From contig NC_045141.1 in the NCBI RefSeq assembly GCF_008831285.2, forward strand, positions 25,781,315-25,845,314: a stretch of 64,000 nt of DNA, written 5' to 3'. A model generated the notes under the pieces. That model was not told where the DNA came from and did no database searches. It worked only from the letters and a program-made list of their open reading frames with translations. Origin of the DNA: Nymphaea colorata (Eukaryota; Streptophyta; Magnoliopsida; Nymphaeales; Nymphaeaceae). The translations under genes and the position numbers were made by a program. Below are positions 36,596 to 55,700 of the stretch, one piece after another (the stretch's first letter is position 1; each line of letters opens with the position of its first letter).

Positions 36596-39063
36596 GTGCT
36601 CACCCTCTTTCTTTCTCTCTCTCTCATGATTCTTATGATCTTTTTTATGTTTTGGTTTCTAATTCTTGTTTGCGAATAAGATTTTTAGGGTTTTGGGTGC
36701 CATCGTATCGCGTCTTAGAGATTAGTTTCCGCATCTGGGAAGCCCTATTTTTTCCCCTCTGTTCTATGGTTGTTGAGTATGTTTTGTGTTGGTGCGAGTA
36801 TGTTTTTGTTGCTTCTACTGGTGTTTCTCATCAAAAAGTTTGCTTCTCATCTTCCTATCTTCTTTTATTTTTGTATTCCAAAGTTCTTCTGATGTGTTTC
36901 AAGAGCGAAGGTTGTTGAGCATAGGTAAATTGGTTCCTCCCTCTATTCCGATAAGCTTGGGTTCTGTGTTTATGTGAGAAGGACGTGATCTGGATTTCGT
37001 ACTTCGTGGATTTGGCTTGAGCGGTTTTTATTCTGGTGAATTGTGATTTCCGGGTGGGAAGTGATCTGTGCTAGTTGTAGTATTGCGCTTATGAATTCTT
37101 TTCATGCCCCATTCAGTAAGTAGGCAGTTGGTTAACTACAGTAAAGATTTCGTTTGTATCTCCCACCGTGATTTCACAAAGAGGTGATCTCTCTATTTTC
37201 AGTTTCAGAGTTAAGAGGACCCAATTACTCACACAACATGAGGTTGTTTGTTTTGCATCTCTTGCTGTTACTTTCCTGTTTTTCTCTTCTTGTTATGCGT
37301 TGCTTTCATGAAAATGGAGTTCGAGCAGAGTTCAAGTTAATGCATAACTCGGTACTTTGCATCAAGATTTTGTCATACTAAGGTGGAACAAGGAAAACTT
37401 TAAGTCTTATTATGATAACATTTTTTTTTTTTTTGGTTTGGCTTCTGGCATCGGGCAACAGCTACTGAATGGTGCACTGATGACATGTTGAAGTTTTAGC
37501 TTTGTAGAGTACTTGTAAGATGAATGCTTGTGGGCAAATGCAGATTATATTGAAAGAGGCCTTTCTGTAGCTTCTGTAGATAATTTTACAGTTTTTTTTT
37601 TGTCTTGTTTTGTTACACAACAATGTGTGCTAACTGCTAAATTGGAGGCAACTTTATCATGGTGATGTCTTGCAAGTTGCAACTAAGGTCCCTAATTACA
37701 GTCTCAGGATGCAACTTATCATGTTATTGTGTGATCTACTTTAAAGTTTAAACTAGTGTACAAAATATTTGAAAAGAAAGCACAAGTAATACAGAGCATC
37801 ATAGAAAGCAAGGTTTCTGAAAATTGTCGACGCTATTTTTGTAAAGTCAACAGTTACTCTGAACATGTGCAAATTGTGTAAAAACCATAAAACAGCAATA
37901 CTTTGAAAATATTATGGGTTTCAAATTTATGGTCTGGAAATACCATTTCCATGTTATGGCTGTGTTTTTTTTCGAAAGAATGTTTAAATGGATCTTGACA
38001 ATGTGTTTGATATCATCTACATCAAATTTTCTGCAGTGTTTTTCTTAGAATTTGTTTGTGATTATTTGTATAACTTTCATTTATAATATATACTTCTTAC
38101 ATCATGCTGACCTTTTCGAGTGATTTTCCATTTTGAGTCATTTATTTCGTCTTCTAGGACGTGTGATATGGAGGGTTCACTGGACAGGATTTGTCTATAT
38201 GATCTTTGAACTTCTTCTGTACTTAAATGTGTTTCCCTTAACAGTCAATTTTACCATGTCATTTTGAATGTTCAACATGGACTTTTGATCTTATGTTGGT
38301 GAAAATGGATATTATTTTTATGGATATTATATATTTTATTAAGCTTCAGTGCTTTGGGTCTTACTTCTTGCCTCATGATAGGCTCAATGCCTCGCCTTGC
38401 TTCATCGCGTTTAACAACTTTGGTCTTCAATCCAGAGGCCCACCTTTTCTTATTGCCTTCTGTATGGGTGCTTTTTCATTTTTGAATGTTTTTAGGGTTT
38501 TCTTCTCCTTACTGTTTCCAATGGTAGTGAATTTGTGTTAGTTTCTTTTGTGGCACCTGAAGGAAAGAGGTTGCACACTGGCTTCACTTTTTTATATATT
38601 CTCCTTAAACACCACTTGTTTTATGTGATTACCCATCTTTAAGCATCTTGGAGATATTAAAATGTATGTGTGAACCGGGACCATCTTCAGAATTTCGATA
38701 TAGGGATACAATTTTGTGGTAGATTCTTTGGCTTTTGTTTCCGACTCTTGCTGAGAGTTGATGTTCAGTCCTATATTCATTTTTATGGTTTTTTGGAGTT
38801 GTCAGAGTTATGTGAAGCTCATACTGACATGGTTCTCAATGTTAATGACTTAGAAACAGTTTATTTTTTTGGCTGTGTTTTTGAGTACGTATTAAAAAAA
38901 ATACTTCTCTGTGAAAGTGCTTGGAAGGGATATACCCTTCGGGCCCATGTGCTAAGGTGGACTTTTTATTTCTAAAATAATAAAATATCTTTCCTTTATT
39001 TCTGTTGCAGGTTAATTGTCTTTGGAAAAGAAAGAGTTGTTTCTCTTTAGCATTGAGTCTTCA

Positions 39064-44530
<5,467 letters not shown>

Positions 44531-46130
44531 ATTGTTTGGAAAGGTTTCAATGATAGTAGCGATCTTCAAACTAAAGATTTTTCATCTGTTTTGGTTTCTG
44601 TACTTAGCTATTGTTTACGGTGTTGATTGTAACAAATGCAACTGCTTGGATATTTAGGTAAACCGAGTGGAAAGCATTCTGAAAGCCGATACAATTGAAT
44701 CTAAAATCACTGGGCTGAAGTGTCCCAACAAAAGCTCTCATGTGCACCATACCATTTTTCTGAGCTTTGTTTTTTCTGATTTCCAAGCTGCGATTATTGC
44801 GATCAGGCAGGCATCCATTAGTTTACTGAGGATGAACTATACTCCTTTGCACGATAGCTTGGGCAGTGAGACCGAATGAATCTGGATGCGCGAGGGGTTT
44901 TTTGGGTTACGGGGATCCTAGTTGGGTTTCTGAAAGCTTTTCCAGCTAATGAAAGCATTTCCATCTAAAAGCAGTTGGTTTGGTGAACTCAAGTCTTGGA
45001 AAAACTTGTTTCAAGGTTTGGGGTGATTTTTTCTGGTAGTGTTTTCTTTGTTGGACAGCTGCTTCACCGGTGGTTCATCTCTCTCGTCCATGAATTCTTA
45101 TTCCACCTCCTTTCCTTTCGCTGGTCCTTCAATTTGCGCACATTATTGGGGTCAAATTTCGAAATGTAGCACGGTGAGCTGGGATATTGTGGTAATCCAT
45201 GGTAGTTGATTTTCAATTTGGAATAGAGCCTGTATTTCCGTATATGTCTCTTGGTTTAAAGTGGTCATAAAAAGGGTCTTGCTAATTTGACCAATAAAAG
45301 AAAAAGAAAATCATTTGTTCTTTGAGTTCTTGGTACTGTTTGAAGGCATCAACTCTGTTTTCTCAGAAGGAAAGAAGAAGTTTTGGAAAAGGTGTGCACG
45401 AAAATCATTGTTTTGCTACGGTTAAAGTCTCTCCATTTTGAACGTATTTCCTCGTGTGGTTTTTGTTAAGAGCTTGGCAACAATACTTTTAGCAATTAAT
45501 TTTTTATTCGCAGTTCGGATCAGGCACTGGACACAATTTTAAAAAAAGATAAACGATAAAGAAAAAATTACATATAAACGCTCAAGTTTTGAGTCAATGC
45601 CCACAAGATAATTCAGTCAACAACAGCCTTTATGGTCGTCTAAGTTGTTCGTGTCGTGTGTTCATTGCGACATAAATTGTGTCTGAGAGAGAGAGGGGGA
45701 GCCAGAGAGGAATTATTAAATCATTGATCTGAATAACAAAGTTTTAGCTAATGGATATATATAAAAAAAAACAACAAAGTTTTAGCGGGGTATTTTTCGT
45801 CATAAAAAGGGAAAAACGACGGTGGCCGCTTTATGAATATATATATATATATATATATCAGACATTAGGGGTCTCTTTGTTCACTTGAGGGACTCTTTGT
45901 TGTCGGTGCAAAACGTGAGCGTTGGTATGTAATTTTTTCAACAATAAATATCAGATTGTATTTGAACCTGGGTCGGGCCATACCCGGAGCACTGCCAACT
46001 GTATCCGAGCCGCTCCCACCAATTCCCTCCCATTTATGGTCCTCCGGGAGGCGACGAGGGTGAGAAGGGGAGTGTAGTTTTAGCAAGAAGGACAAGCGGA
46101 CAAGCACAGACCGTCTGAATCTCTAATCCC
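44531..46130. other. RPT6 3' region and intergenic stretch
   Basis: Starts with the RPT6 3' UTR; no further exon is recognised. A TA microsatellite lies at 45,836-45,858. The last few hundred bases, with pyrimidine-rich CCCTCCC/TTTCTC blocks at 46,135-46,210, look like the promoter and leader of the next gene. Confidence 0.45.
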
Positions 46131-46199
46131 TAACTCCCTCCCGCCCTCCCCTCTTTCTTGGTTTTCTCCTTTCCCACCACCGTCTTCCCTTTTCTTTCT

Positions 46200-46413
46200 C
46201 TCCCGCAATTGTCAAAATCAGTCCACTCGTTCCTCTTATTTATTGTGTTTCGTCATCCAATCTTCTTGGGTTTCTGTTGCACAATCTCACCTGTGCCTCC
46301 GAAGAATCTCTTGGTGATCTAAGCAAGTGCCTCGAAGAAGACGGCCCTGCAACTGTCCTCGGTGCAAGGCCTTTGCCGCGTCACCGCTTCCATCTCCTCT
46401 GGAACGCCTCATG
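46200..46413 (+). other. probable 5'-UTR exon of the U2AF-like gene
   Basis: GC-richer leader ending CGCCTCATG|GTTAGCG, with a likely acceptor CTTCCAG at 47,361-47,367. The second leader exon (47,368-47,418) carries a four-codon upstream frame (ATG AAA TGT CCT TAG at 47,378-47,392) 26 bp before the main start. Exon edges are inferred. Confidence 0.4.
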
Positions 46414-47418
46414 GTTAGCGTTTCTGTTCATTCGCTTTCTCTTTTATTGTTTTCTTCCGATAGTTTTTGCGTTTGGAGAAAGAAAATGCAAGTGCCCACA
46501 GAACATGCGTTGTTGGGAATCTTCTTCTCTGTCAATTTACGGTTCCTTTGTTGGCAATATAGCTGTAGCATCACCTAACATTTTGGTCATGTGCCATTGA
46601 CGCATTTGCGAAAATGTCAACGTCATTAATATCAATTTTGCTTTGTCTTATGTCGTTATTGCCGTTTCCTTCATTAAATGATTAAATGAAAGCTCCTAAC
46701 CTTGCTCGTTTCCGTTCTTCTACTGTTGCATCGTCACAATCACAATGGCTTCTCCAGAAGTCCTCGAAGGTGCTTTTGGATTGAAAAAATGTTATTTTGT
46801 CTCTTTGTGGTATCGTCGTTTTTATCAAGTTCTATTTGACCAATCAATAGTATCTTCCCCTTTGCACGGTCTGCTTACGATTGCATTTCTTCCCCCGTTC
46901 ATTCACCTCTCCAGCACTTTCCTGTATAAACCCTTAAAAGAAACTTCGAAAAGATGTGACTATTTCCATTTGAAACAACTGGTACATGACTGCTTCTGTG
47001 CTTTGAATGTAGCCTGGATTTGCAAATAGACGACTTCGTGCTCTTCAGAACAAGATCTGGTCATATATATAAAGTTATAAATTTATGTTGAAATAGTTAT
47101 GCTTTCTGGGAGCTGCATGTAATGCATTTGCTGGCAGTGCTGGTGGATTATTTCAAGAGTCCTTTTTTGTGTAGTTGTTGCATTGTGATGCACCACATTT
47201 TGTTTTTTTTCCAAAATGTAATCTAAGAAAGATATACTGTTTTTTTAACGATTTAGTTTGTTCAACTTCAATCAGACTTGGAATATTGGTATATTTGGTC
47301 AATAATTTGTACTTATATTTTGTCTCTTCTTAGATGGTCTGAGCTGAATGATATCTACTGCTTCCAGCTTTCTAGACATGAAATGTCCTTAGAAGAGTTT
47401 CATCCTTAAGTTGAAAAG

Positions 47419-49677
47419 ATGGTTGGCACCAGTCGACAGAGAGATAAATCTGGTAATGAATTTACATTTGATGACAATGAAGGTACCGCTGCTCGTACAA
47501 GACCTTTTAGTATGGAAGATATACGGCTAAGAAGGGAAAAGAAAAAGTTGATAACTGCACAAGATTCAGTCTCAGAGAATCCACTGGATAATAAAGTTGT
47601 TGAAAGTGCCTATGATATCCCTGCATCTGGTACAGATTATAGTCGTAAAAAGGATTCTGTTACTGAGAATGTGAAAAAGTCTAATTTGGTGGACTCAATG
47701 AGAAAAGCTCGGAATAGTGACAAGGAACTGGTTCAAGATTGTTCCTCAAAGGGAAAGCGAAAGGAAGTTTATGAGACAGATGTTTCATCTAAAGTCATAT
47801 CTCACAGGGACAAGAGTAGGGATAGAGTCCACACAGATGAAAAAAGGAGAAGTCACCACCGGGTTGATGAAGGACATGATGCTGGTTCCAAAATTGGGAT
47901 TGAGAAGAACCAGTACAAAAATATGAAGTTAAAGGATAGGAGAGGCAATGGAGGCAGAAACTCTGAAAGAGAAGACAGGAGAGAAAGCAAACGGAGACAT
48001 CAAACTGAAGGTGTTATTGAAAGAAATCTGCAGCCTGATGAGAGTGATATCAGAAAATATGATTCTCACCACAGACAATTAGACTCCTATTTAGACCAGA
48101 AGAGCAGAAACAAGGTGTCCTCTGTGGTAATTCGGGATTCCTATCGTGATCGTGAAGAACCAAGGTCAAAACGCAGAAGATCAGCAAGTCGAGAACACCA
48201 TCGAACCAGAGATAGATCAGCTTCAGCCTCACCCAAAGAACGTAAGCATACATCTTACCGAGAAAGGGAACATGAAAGTTCTTCCTACTATTCCTTTAAG
48301 GATAAGCGTGATCGACTCCATTCTGAAGTAGATAAAAGCAGGAAAAGCAATAGTCTGTCTGGGGGGCATCATTGGCGATATGGTGATAGTGGAATTGGTG
48401 GATATTCGCCTAGGAAGAGGAGAACTGACGCAGCTGTTAAAACTCCTTCTCCAACAATACGCTCACCTGAAAGGAGAACTGCTGCTTGGGATATCCTGCC
48501 TGCCAATGCAGAAAATGGTGCTTCTGTTCCCAAACTGGCTTCTTTTCTTTCCTCTCAACAGGCTTCATCTCTGTCTGAGTTACCTGCTGCATCCCCTGAC
48601 ATATCAACTGCTTTGAATCTGCATCCACCAGCCAACACAAATGCTGTGTCCTCTATAGACAACAGTGCTCCGGAAGATGATATTCAGCTAACACAGGCAA
48701 CTCGACCATCGAGGAGGCTCTATGTGGAGAACGTACCCATTTCAGCATCTGATAAAACATTGTTGGAATGCTTCAATAACTTTTTGCTGTCATCTCGTAC
48801 CAAGCATGTTCAAGGAAGGGTTCCTTGCATTAGCTGTATGGTATGTCATTTATCATCATTTGATGGGCTTATAGTCCACTTGCATATATTCATGTCTTTG
48901 TTGAAATTTTCTCCAGGTAAACAAGGAGAAGAACCAGGCGCTTTTGGAATTTCTTACCCCAGAAGATGCAACTGCTGCTCTCTCATTTGATGGCAAGTTG
49001 TTTTCTGGTTCAATACTAAGAATAAAGCGGCCAAAAGACTTCATTGAAACTGCAGTAAGATTGCTCTTATTTCTCACTTTTATGTTCCTGAATTTTGGGT
49101 TCACACACTTGTACTGCTTGAAAAGAAGAAATAATCTCATTATTTGGCCGGCAAGTATTTGTGTTTTTTTCTTAGTCACAAGTCTGACCAATCAAGAAAA
49201 CATGTTGTAGATGATGCTGATTGATCAGAATGTACACTATCCATCATATGCATAATAACCAAATTAAACTTCTCTTTTGGCTTTGATGACAACCTCTGAT
49301 GGAAAAATAATTTGCTAAACGTTTGTGTGATTCGTGTCACTTGTGCCTGCGTCTTATAACTTATTTTACTGTCACAAGGATTTTGTATTTGCTAGGTTTG
49401 GTGATTGGTTTTGCTTTGTTCTGGCATTGGGATAAGTTATGTTTCATTTGTTCACCTCACCATATTGGAACAAACATTTACGAAAATCACTTTTCCATAC
49501 GTCATTTATAATCTCCATGGTCCTTTCTGTATACACAGTTACTTAATAAGTTAATTGCAGCTACACCACCATTTTTATTTGCTACATTGATGTCATACTA
49601 AGTTATTTGTCAATTGGCAGTCCTTCTGGTTTTGAAGTGACTGAGTTGCTTTTTATCCCTTCTTAATAGCAGAGAGG

Positions 49678-49756
<79 letters not shown>

Positions 49757-52700
49757 GCACACACACACACAGAGACAGAGAGAGAGACCAGGTATGGCTT
49801 AGCATTTACTAGTAAACATCATTTCTTCAAGCTTCTCTGCTGCACAAAACGTGCTTCATTGGCTTCCCATACTTCATATGAAATTCAATCTGTATTTGCT
49901 TAGGATAAGCGAATGATGTGGATATTCTTGCAATGATTAAGATTATAATTTGATTTTTTTTTTACTTTTCCCAATTAATTAAATCTTTTAAATGTGCATA
50001 GCTAGCAAACAGGCATGCCCATATTGTTACTTTCAAACTCCTGATTAAGATTTTCTAACCTTCATTACTCTGTCAAATGCTTAGTGGAGGAAGGCTGTTG
50101 AATGTTTAAATAGGATGATGTTGTATGTTAACACAGAGGAAAGACAAAGATGATGAAGAATAGGACTTGTGCTATAAGTTCTGTGTGTTGCCTACCTGTA
50201 CTCTGAGTGCTGACCTTTAAAGTGCCCAATTTTTGGGACTCTACTTCCCTTTTACCTTGTTGTGTGAGTATTGAATTCTATGGACCATGGAGTTTATTTT
50301 AATTTTAATTTATTTTTGTTTTCTAACTATCATTTAGTATGTGATAATTGAGTTGATTGATTAATTATATATCAATTTTTTTGTTTTGCAATTTTAAAAA
50401 TCTTTCAGAAAGTTAGTGAGCCATATATTGAGATTTTAGTTACAAGGTCAGGCACCTGCATAAAGAAAGTCCTTCTGCTATATATCTTTGACATAGAATT
50501 ATGTACTCATAGTTGAAGACAAATGCAGTATCAATAAAATGATAAATGGTCATGTTTTCTTGATTTTGGTTGTCTGCCTTTGTCAGTTTTCGTAACAAAT
50601 GCTTGGTTAATCTGAATTGTGTTGGATTTGTTTCATCCAATGTTGTGAAGTGCATAATATCACTTGTATCGATTAGGCTGATAGTTAGTTATGTAATGTA
50701 ACTTACAGTAATTTTAAGAATTTGCAATTTTATAGTACAAAAAGCTCATGAAAAATTTACAAAAAGAAAAAAGAAATGCAACTAAAATGTTCCTTATGAA
50801 AACATGAACTGCACAAGCAGAAGGTATGTTGAATAGTAACAAGTGACAAATATAAAACACCAATTTCAACAAAATATAAATAAAAAGTTTCACATGTCAG
50901 TTAAACAAAGTACATCCACTAATTCACGTTGAACTGAAAGTTCCTATTCATAAGCTGTCTCTCTTTCTCTCTTCCCTTTTAGCACCTGTAAATCTTCTGT
51001 GGACATTTGTGCAGTTAACTTCATTTTGGTACATTTTTTTTTTAATGCATTTTCTCCTTGATGTGAAGTTAAAACTTCTGCTTCATTTCTTTAAAATGAC
51101 AATTTCTAGTTTCTGAGGTATATTATCCATGTAGCAGGTTTTCAGACAGTTGCTATTTTCATGCAGACTGGAACTCCAGATAAATTTGGAGCGAAAATTG
51201 ATGCAGTATCTGATTTAGTAAAAGATTCACCAAACAAGGTAATGTTGTACTGCCATGATATATTTCCATCATGATTCTGCTGGGCTTGTTTAGGGGATGA
51301 TGTATCAACTTGCTCTTTGGCACTAAATTTTATTGTGAATGGGTTGGACTCCACCTCTGGTTTTGCCTTTACATCAACCTTAAAATGGAAAGAACAAATG
51401 TTCAGTTGAAGAAATGAGGGAAAAAAAAAAGCAAGGTCCTAACTTCTCAGAAATACTTATGTTGAGACTTAACTAGTAGTAGGCTGATTGTATCACATGG
51501 TTATTTTTTTGTTTTTTTGCAGCCGCCTGATTTCGACAGTGTATTAATGTGTCTTTGTCTTTCAATGTTGAACTCTTTGATGCTTTTGTGGATGGTTGTT
51601 GAAATTTTGTCTTTATGTAGCTATTTTATTTTGCCAATGTATCTATATCAGTCAATATGGAACCTTTCAATTGTTTCAGGTGGTTGCTAAAATTCTGCTT
51701 TAAGTCATGACCCTTGTGATGTTGGAGTTTAGGCCACTTGTTCTCCATACATAATGAGCCATAGGAACTATGAGTTGAATTCTGTATGCATGTGTCACCG
51801 CTATTTATGTTTGAATTAAAGTTTCAGAAAAGGTAAAACAGAATTATATTCTTTTGGCTTGTCGATATTGAGCCTTACTAATCATAATGCAACTAGTTGA
51901 CTAGTTTTTGGCCAAGCAACTAGTCAATGTTCTATGGTTGGTGAGGTCTAAAAAATGCCAGCAGATGCCAACTAGTTGGCCAATTTAACCTTTTTTTTTG
52001 TAATTTCATTGTGCCTTCCCTTTATTGTATTTTCTCATTTATTTGAAGAGTGAATTCATCCATGTTTGATTGTTTTATGTTGTGATTACTTAATTGGTCT
52101 TACCATGTATAATTTTTTGGTTTCTTTTTGTGGAGTTTTTTATGTTTATGAACGTCTATTTAATTTTCACTGTAATATGAATTTATTTATTTATCTGTCT
52201 GTACATATGTAATACATTATTATCTGTTAGTTTTTTATGATTTTCTAACGGGTGATGATCACTTCCTTTTTTGTATTATTCTTTTCACGTTAACTTTTCT
52301 CCATCTCATTTTCCATTGTCTTCTCAGAGTGCTAATTTTGCTATTGACATGCTGCTATTATTTCTAAATTGAATGACTCATGGGTTTCTTTTGGGAACAT
52401 TAATTCCTCACAGATATTTATTGGAGGTATTTCAAAGGCCTTATCATCTGACATGGTATGGCTTCTGTACTTTTCTCTTCTCCATCCACTTCACAAACTG
52501 TGGCAAGATCTGCACTTAAGATTCATTTGCTTCTTAGTTTGTTCAACAAAATGTGTTTACTCCGTTTTAGTAATTTTCAGTGTCATTTTTTACCTCCACT
52601 TTTGGTTTCTTTATTCTGATGGGTAAGAATGTTCTCTTTGGCTATTTAATCCTTCTTTGTTTGTCTTTCAGCTGAGGGAGATTGTTAGTGTCTTTGGCCA

Positions 52701-55700
52701 GTTGAAGGCATATCATTTCGAGTGGAAGGACTCCAGCTTATCGCATGCATTTTTAGAGGTATGTGGCACCAAATTTAAGTATGCTACCATTTACACGTAG
52801 CAGGAAATTGTAAAAAATAAAATATTATTTTCATTAATATAAGAGAGGTTTTAAGTTTGAAAAATGTTATTTCTTCATTTCACAACCCTATTTTTCCTAT
52901 AATTTTGTGCTGTGATCCGTTATTGGCTGATTTATGTCAGCTCTAGGGCAGATCGTTCTTGCACTTGTCCTCATATTAAACCATTTGCCAATTGAGTACC
53001 AGCGGCATATCGATGTTAACAATGAAATCTAAGAGTGATCGATTTGAGGGAAGTATCTGAAAATTGAAATGCAGAGCATGTTTTTTCTAGCACGGTTGTG
53101 ATTTCTCAGCCTGTAACTTTGATGGCAGGATTACATATGTGATTTTGACAATGACATGTGACAAGGTAAGTGGGTTTTGACTTTCACAAAGATGGGGTGT
53201 TGAAGAGTCATTAGCAGCACCTTTTTCTTGCATCATAAGAAAACACCGGAAAAGCAAATGCCTCCTTATACAAAACTTAATTCTGGAGGTTGAAAGTGAA
53301 CTTCTAAAATTGTCATGGAAATATTATGTCATCATGGTAATATCTAAAAGTTCAAGCAAGCTGTATAAAGGAACAAAAAAACATGGGCATGCTTGATTTG
53401 TTAAAAAAAAATATATATAAAAAAATCAGGAAGCGCCTTTGATATTTCATTTGTGCAGGATTTGTGTCCAAATCATTTGTTTGTCCCACGTTTATATGGG
53501 AGTGAGCGAGACAGGGAAATATGTCCAAGAGTGCACGTTGTAATGCCTCATTATGAAAGTTTAGTCCGAAGTGAAACTATTAGGGTTCAAGTTGTGATCC
53601 ATCAAACTAAGAGCCGAGTCTGACATGAGGGTGGATTGGATTGTTGCAATTGGTGTCATTATCAAAGTTGGAGTCCCACATGTGCAGATGCATGCGATTT
53701 AGGAGGTGGATTGTGATGCTCCATTATGAAAGTTTAATCCCATATTGAAACTTGTTAAAAATCGTCAAGGGCTTGTAAAGTGTCAGCTAAGTGATTGATT
53801 GTCTTGGTTTCTAACTTTTTTGAAGTTCGAATTGAAGCTGCTAGGAGATGGGTTGGGATCTATTAAATTCGGAGCCTGAACCCCATGTGGGAGTGGGTCG
53901 AATTGTAAGTTGTTGTAACAACCTAGCCAACTCCATACTAATCTCAGACTTTCGGTTTGGCGGATATGGGCTGCAGAAGCTGCATATATATGGACAAGCT
54001 AGAAGAAACCCTAGGGTTAAAAATAAGAATATAAATTCCAGCTTCACAAGTAAAATCACGGGTTGGAGGACCTAAAAGGCTAAAACACCAAATTCGCATA
54101 GCTACTTTTCAACTTAAATGCATGTAAACCACAGTTCCCTGCTTCAAAAAAATGAGTGCACAAAAGATTGTAACTATTGGTCAAGTGAAACATAACAAGA
54201 CTTCTGTAGCGAGTCAGCTGGTTTTGCTGGCTCACATGTTACAGTTCAAAGTACTCCAGTAATGACCAACTCGAGCAGCTAAACATGAGCTAGTAGGGCT
54301 GTGCCCTGGGGGATGGGGCGAGCCTGGAATTACCCAACCAGTAGAGGCTCATGCCAGCCCATTGTCCGACCCATTGTCCGACCCACAAAGACCCCGCAGG
54401 CCCATAAGGGCCCAAATAAAGCCTATTTCCTGGCTCAAGAATGAATGGCCTGGCCAGCACCGAGATTATATGGGTCACAGGCCAGACAATCTGTCCAGTA
54501 CCTCCCCAATTCAATGTAAGTACTAAATACATTAGGTCAGATCCAGCTCATAAAAAAAGTTATGTATACATGGTTGAGTGAATTTTTTAGTAATGTAAAA
54601 AACTCTTCACCATTTTATATTCCCGAGCCTTACTAGGCAGTGACTCCAGGCAGCTTGGCATATCCACTTCCGTCCACTTGAAATTGATCATGCCATCATG
54701 TTCAGTTATTAAGGATAGCTATTTTACTTTTTACTCAGAGGGATTTTTTGGGTGATTTAATTTCTACGTGGAAATCAACCTGAAAATGATTGCTGCTATT
54801 CTTGGATGTACTAATGCCAAAGGACTGATGATAAATTCATCCAGAGCTTTTATTTAGCTACCAAATAGTAACTATCAAATTGCTTTATTTTGTTAGCTAC
54901 TAGCAGAGTCAAATTATGGTGGAGTCTGTAACATATTTTTTTTTTCCAGCAATTCATATTAGCTTTTTACTTTCATTTCCTTCAATTAGAGACTTAGAGT
55001 GTGCTCTCTTAGAATTTGTTTTCTTTTTTTTTTTTTGCCTATTGAAACTAAAATTGGTTCCTATGATTTGTCTTATACAGTATATGGATCAGTCAATCAC
55101 CCACAGAGCATGTGCAGGCTTGAATGGGATGACACTGGGAGGACATGTTATTACTGTTATTCAGGCCACTCCTGATGCACAGGGAGAGGTATAATCATCT
55201 TTACACATGTAACATTTTTTATTCCTTATAAGAATCTTAATTATGCTTGCTGTCAAATCATGGTGTTTTCCTTCCAGGATACTAATTCAGAACATCCTTG
55301 CTATAGCATCCCTGATCATGCAAAGCCATTGTTAGAGGATCCGACTCCAGTCCTGAAGCTCAAAAATGTGGTAGAGCCTTGAATTAGTTTTATTTTTGTA
55401 AAGATAAAAAATGCCTGCATATAAGTCCCTCTATCATATCTAAACTTTGTCGTCTGATTATTGTTGCTGCGGTTATTATTTTTCTTGAATGAGCTTCCTC
55501 TGGTTGCTCACTGCATCTAATTGGTTGGTGAATGTTGGCAAATAGTTATCTGAAGAAGATTTTGGATTGCTGATGGAGCCTGAGCTGGAAGAAATACTGG
55601 AAGATGTACGGTTAGAATGTCTGCGGTATGTGAGAAATCTTCTGTTATCCTAATAATCCCAGAATATGTTGGTAGTGGGTGGGAATTCTGTCGTGTCATG

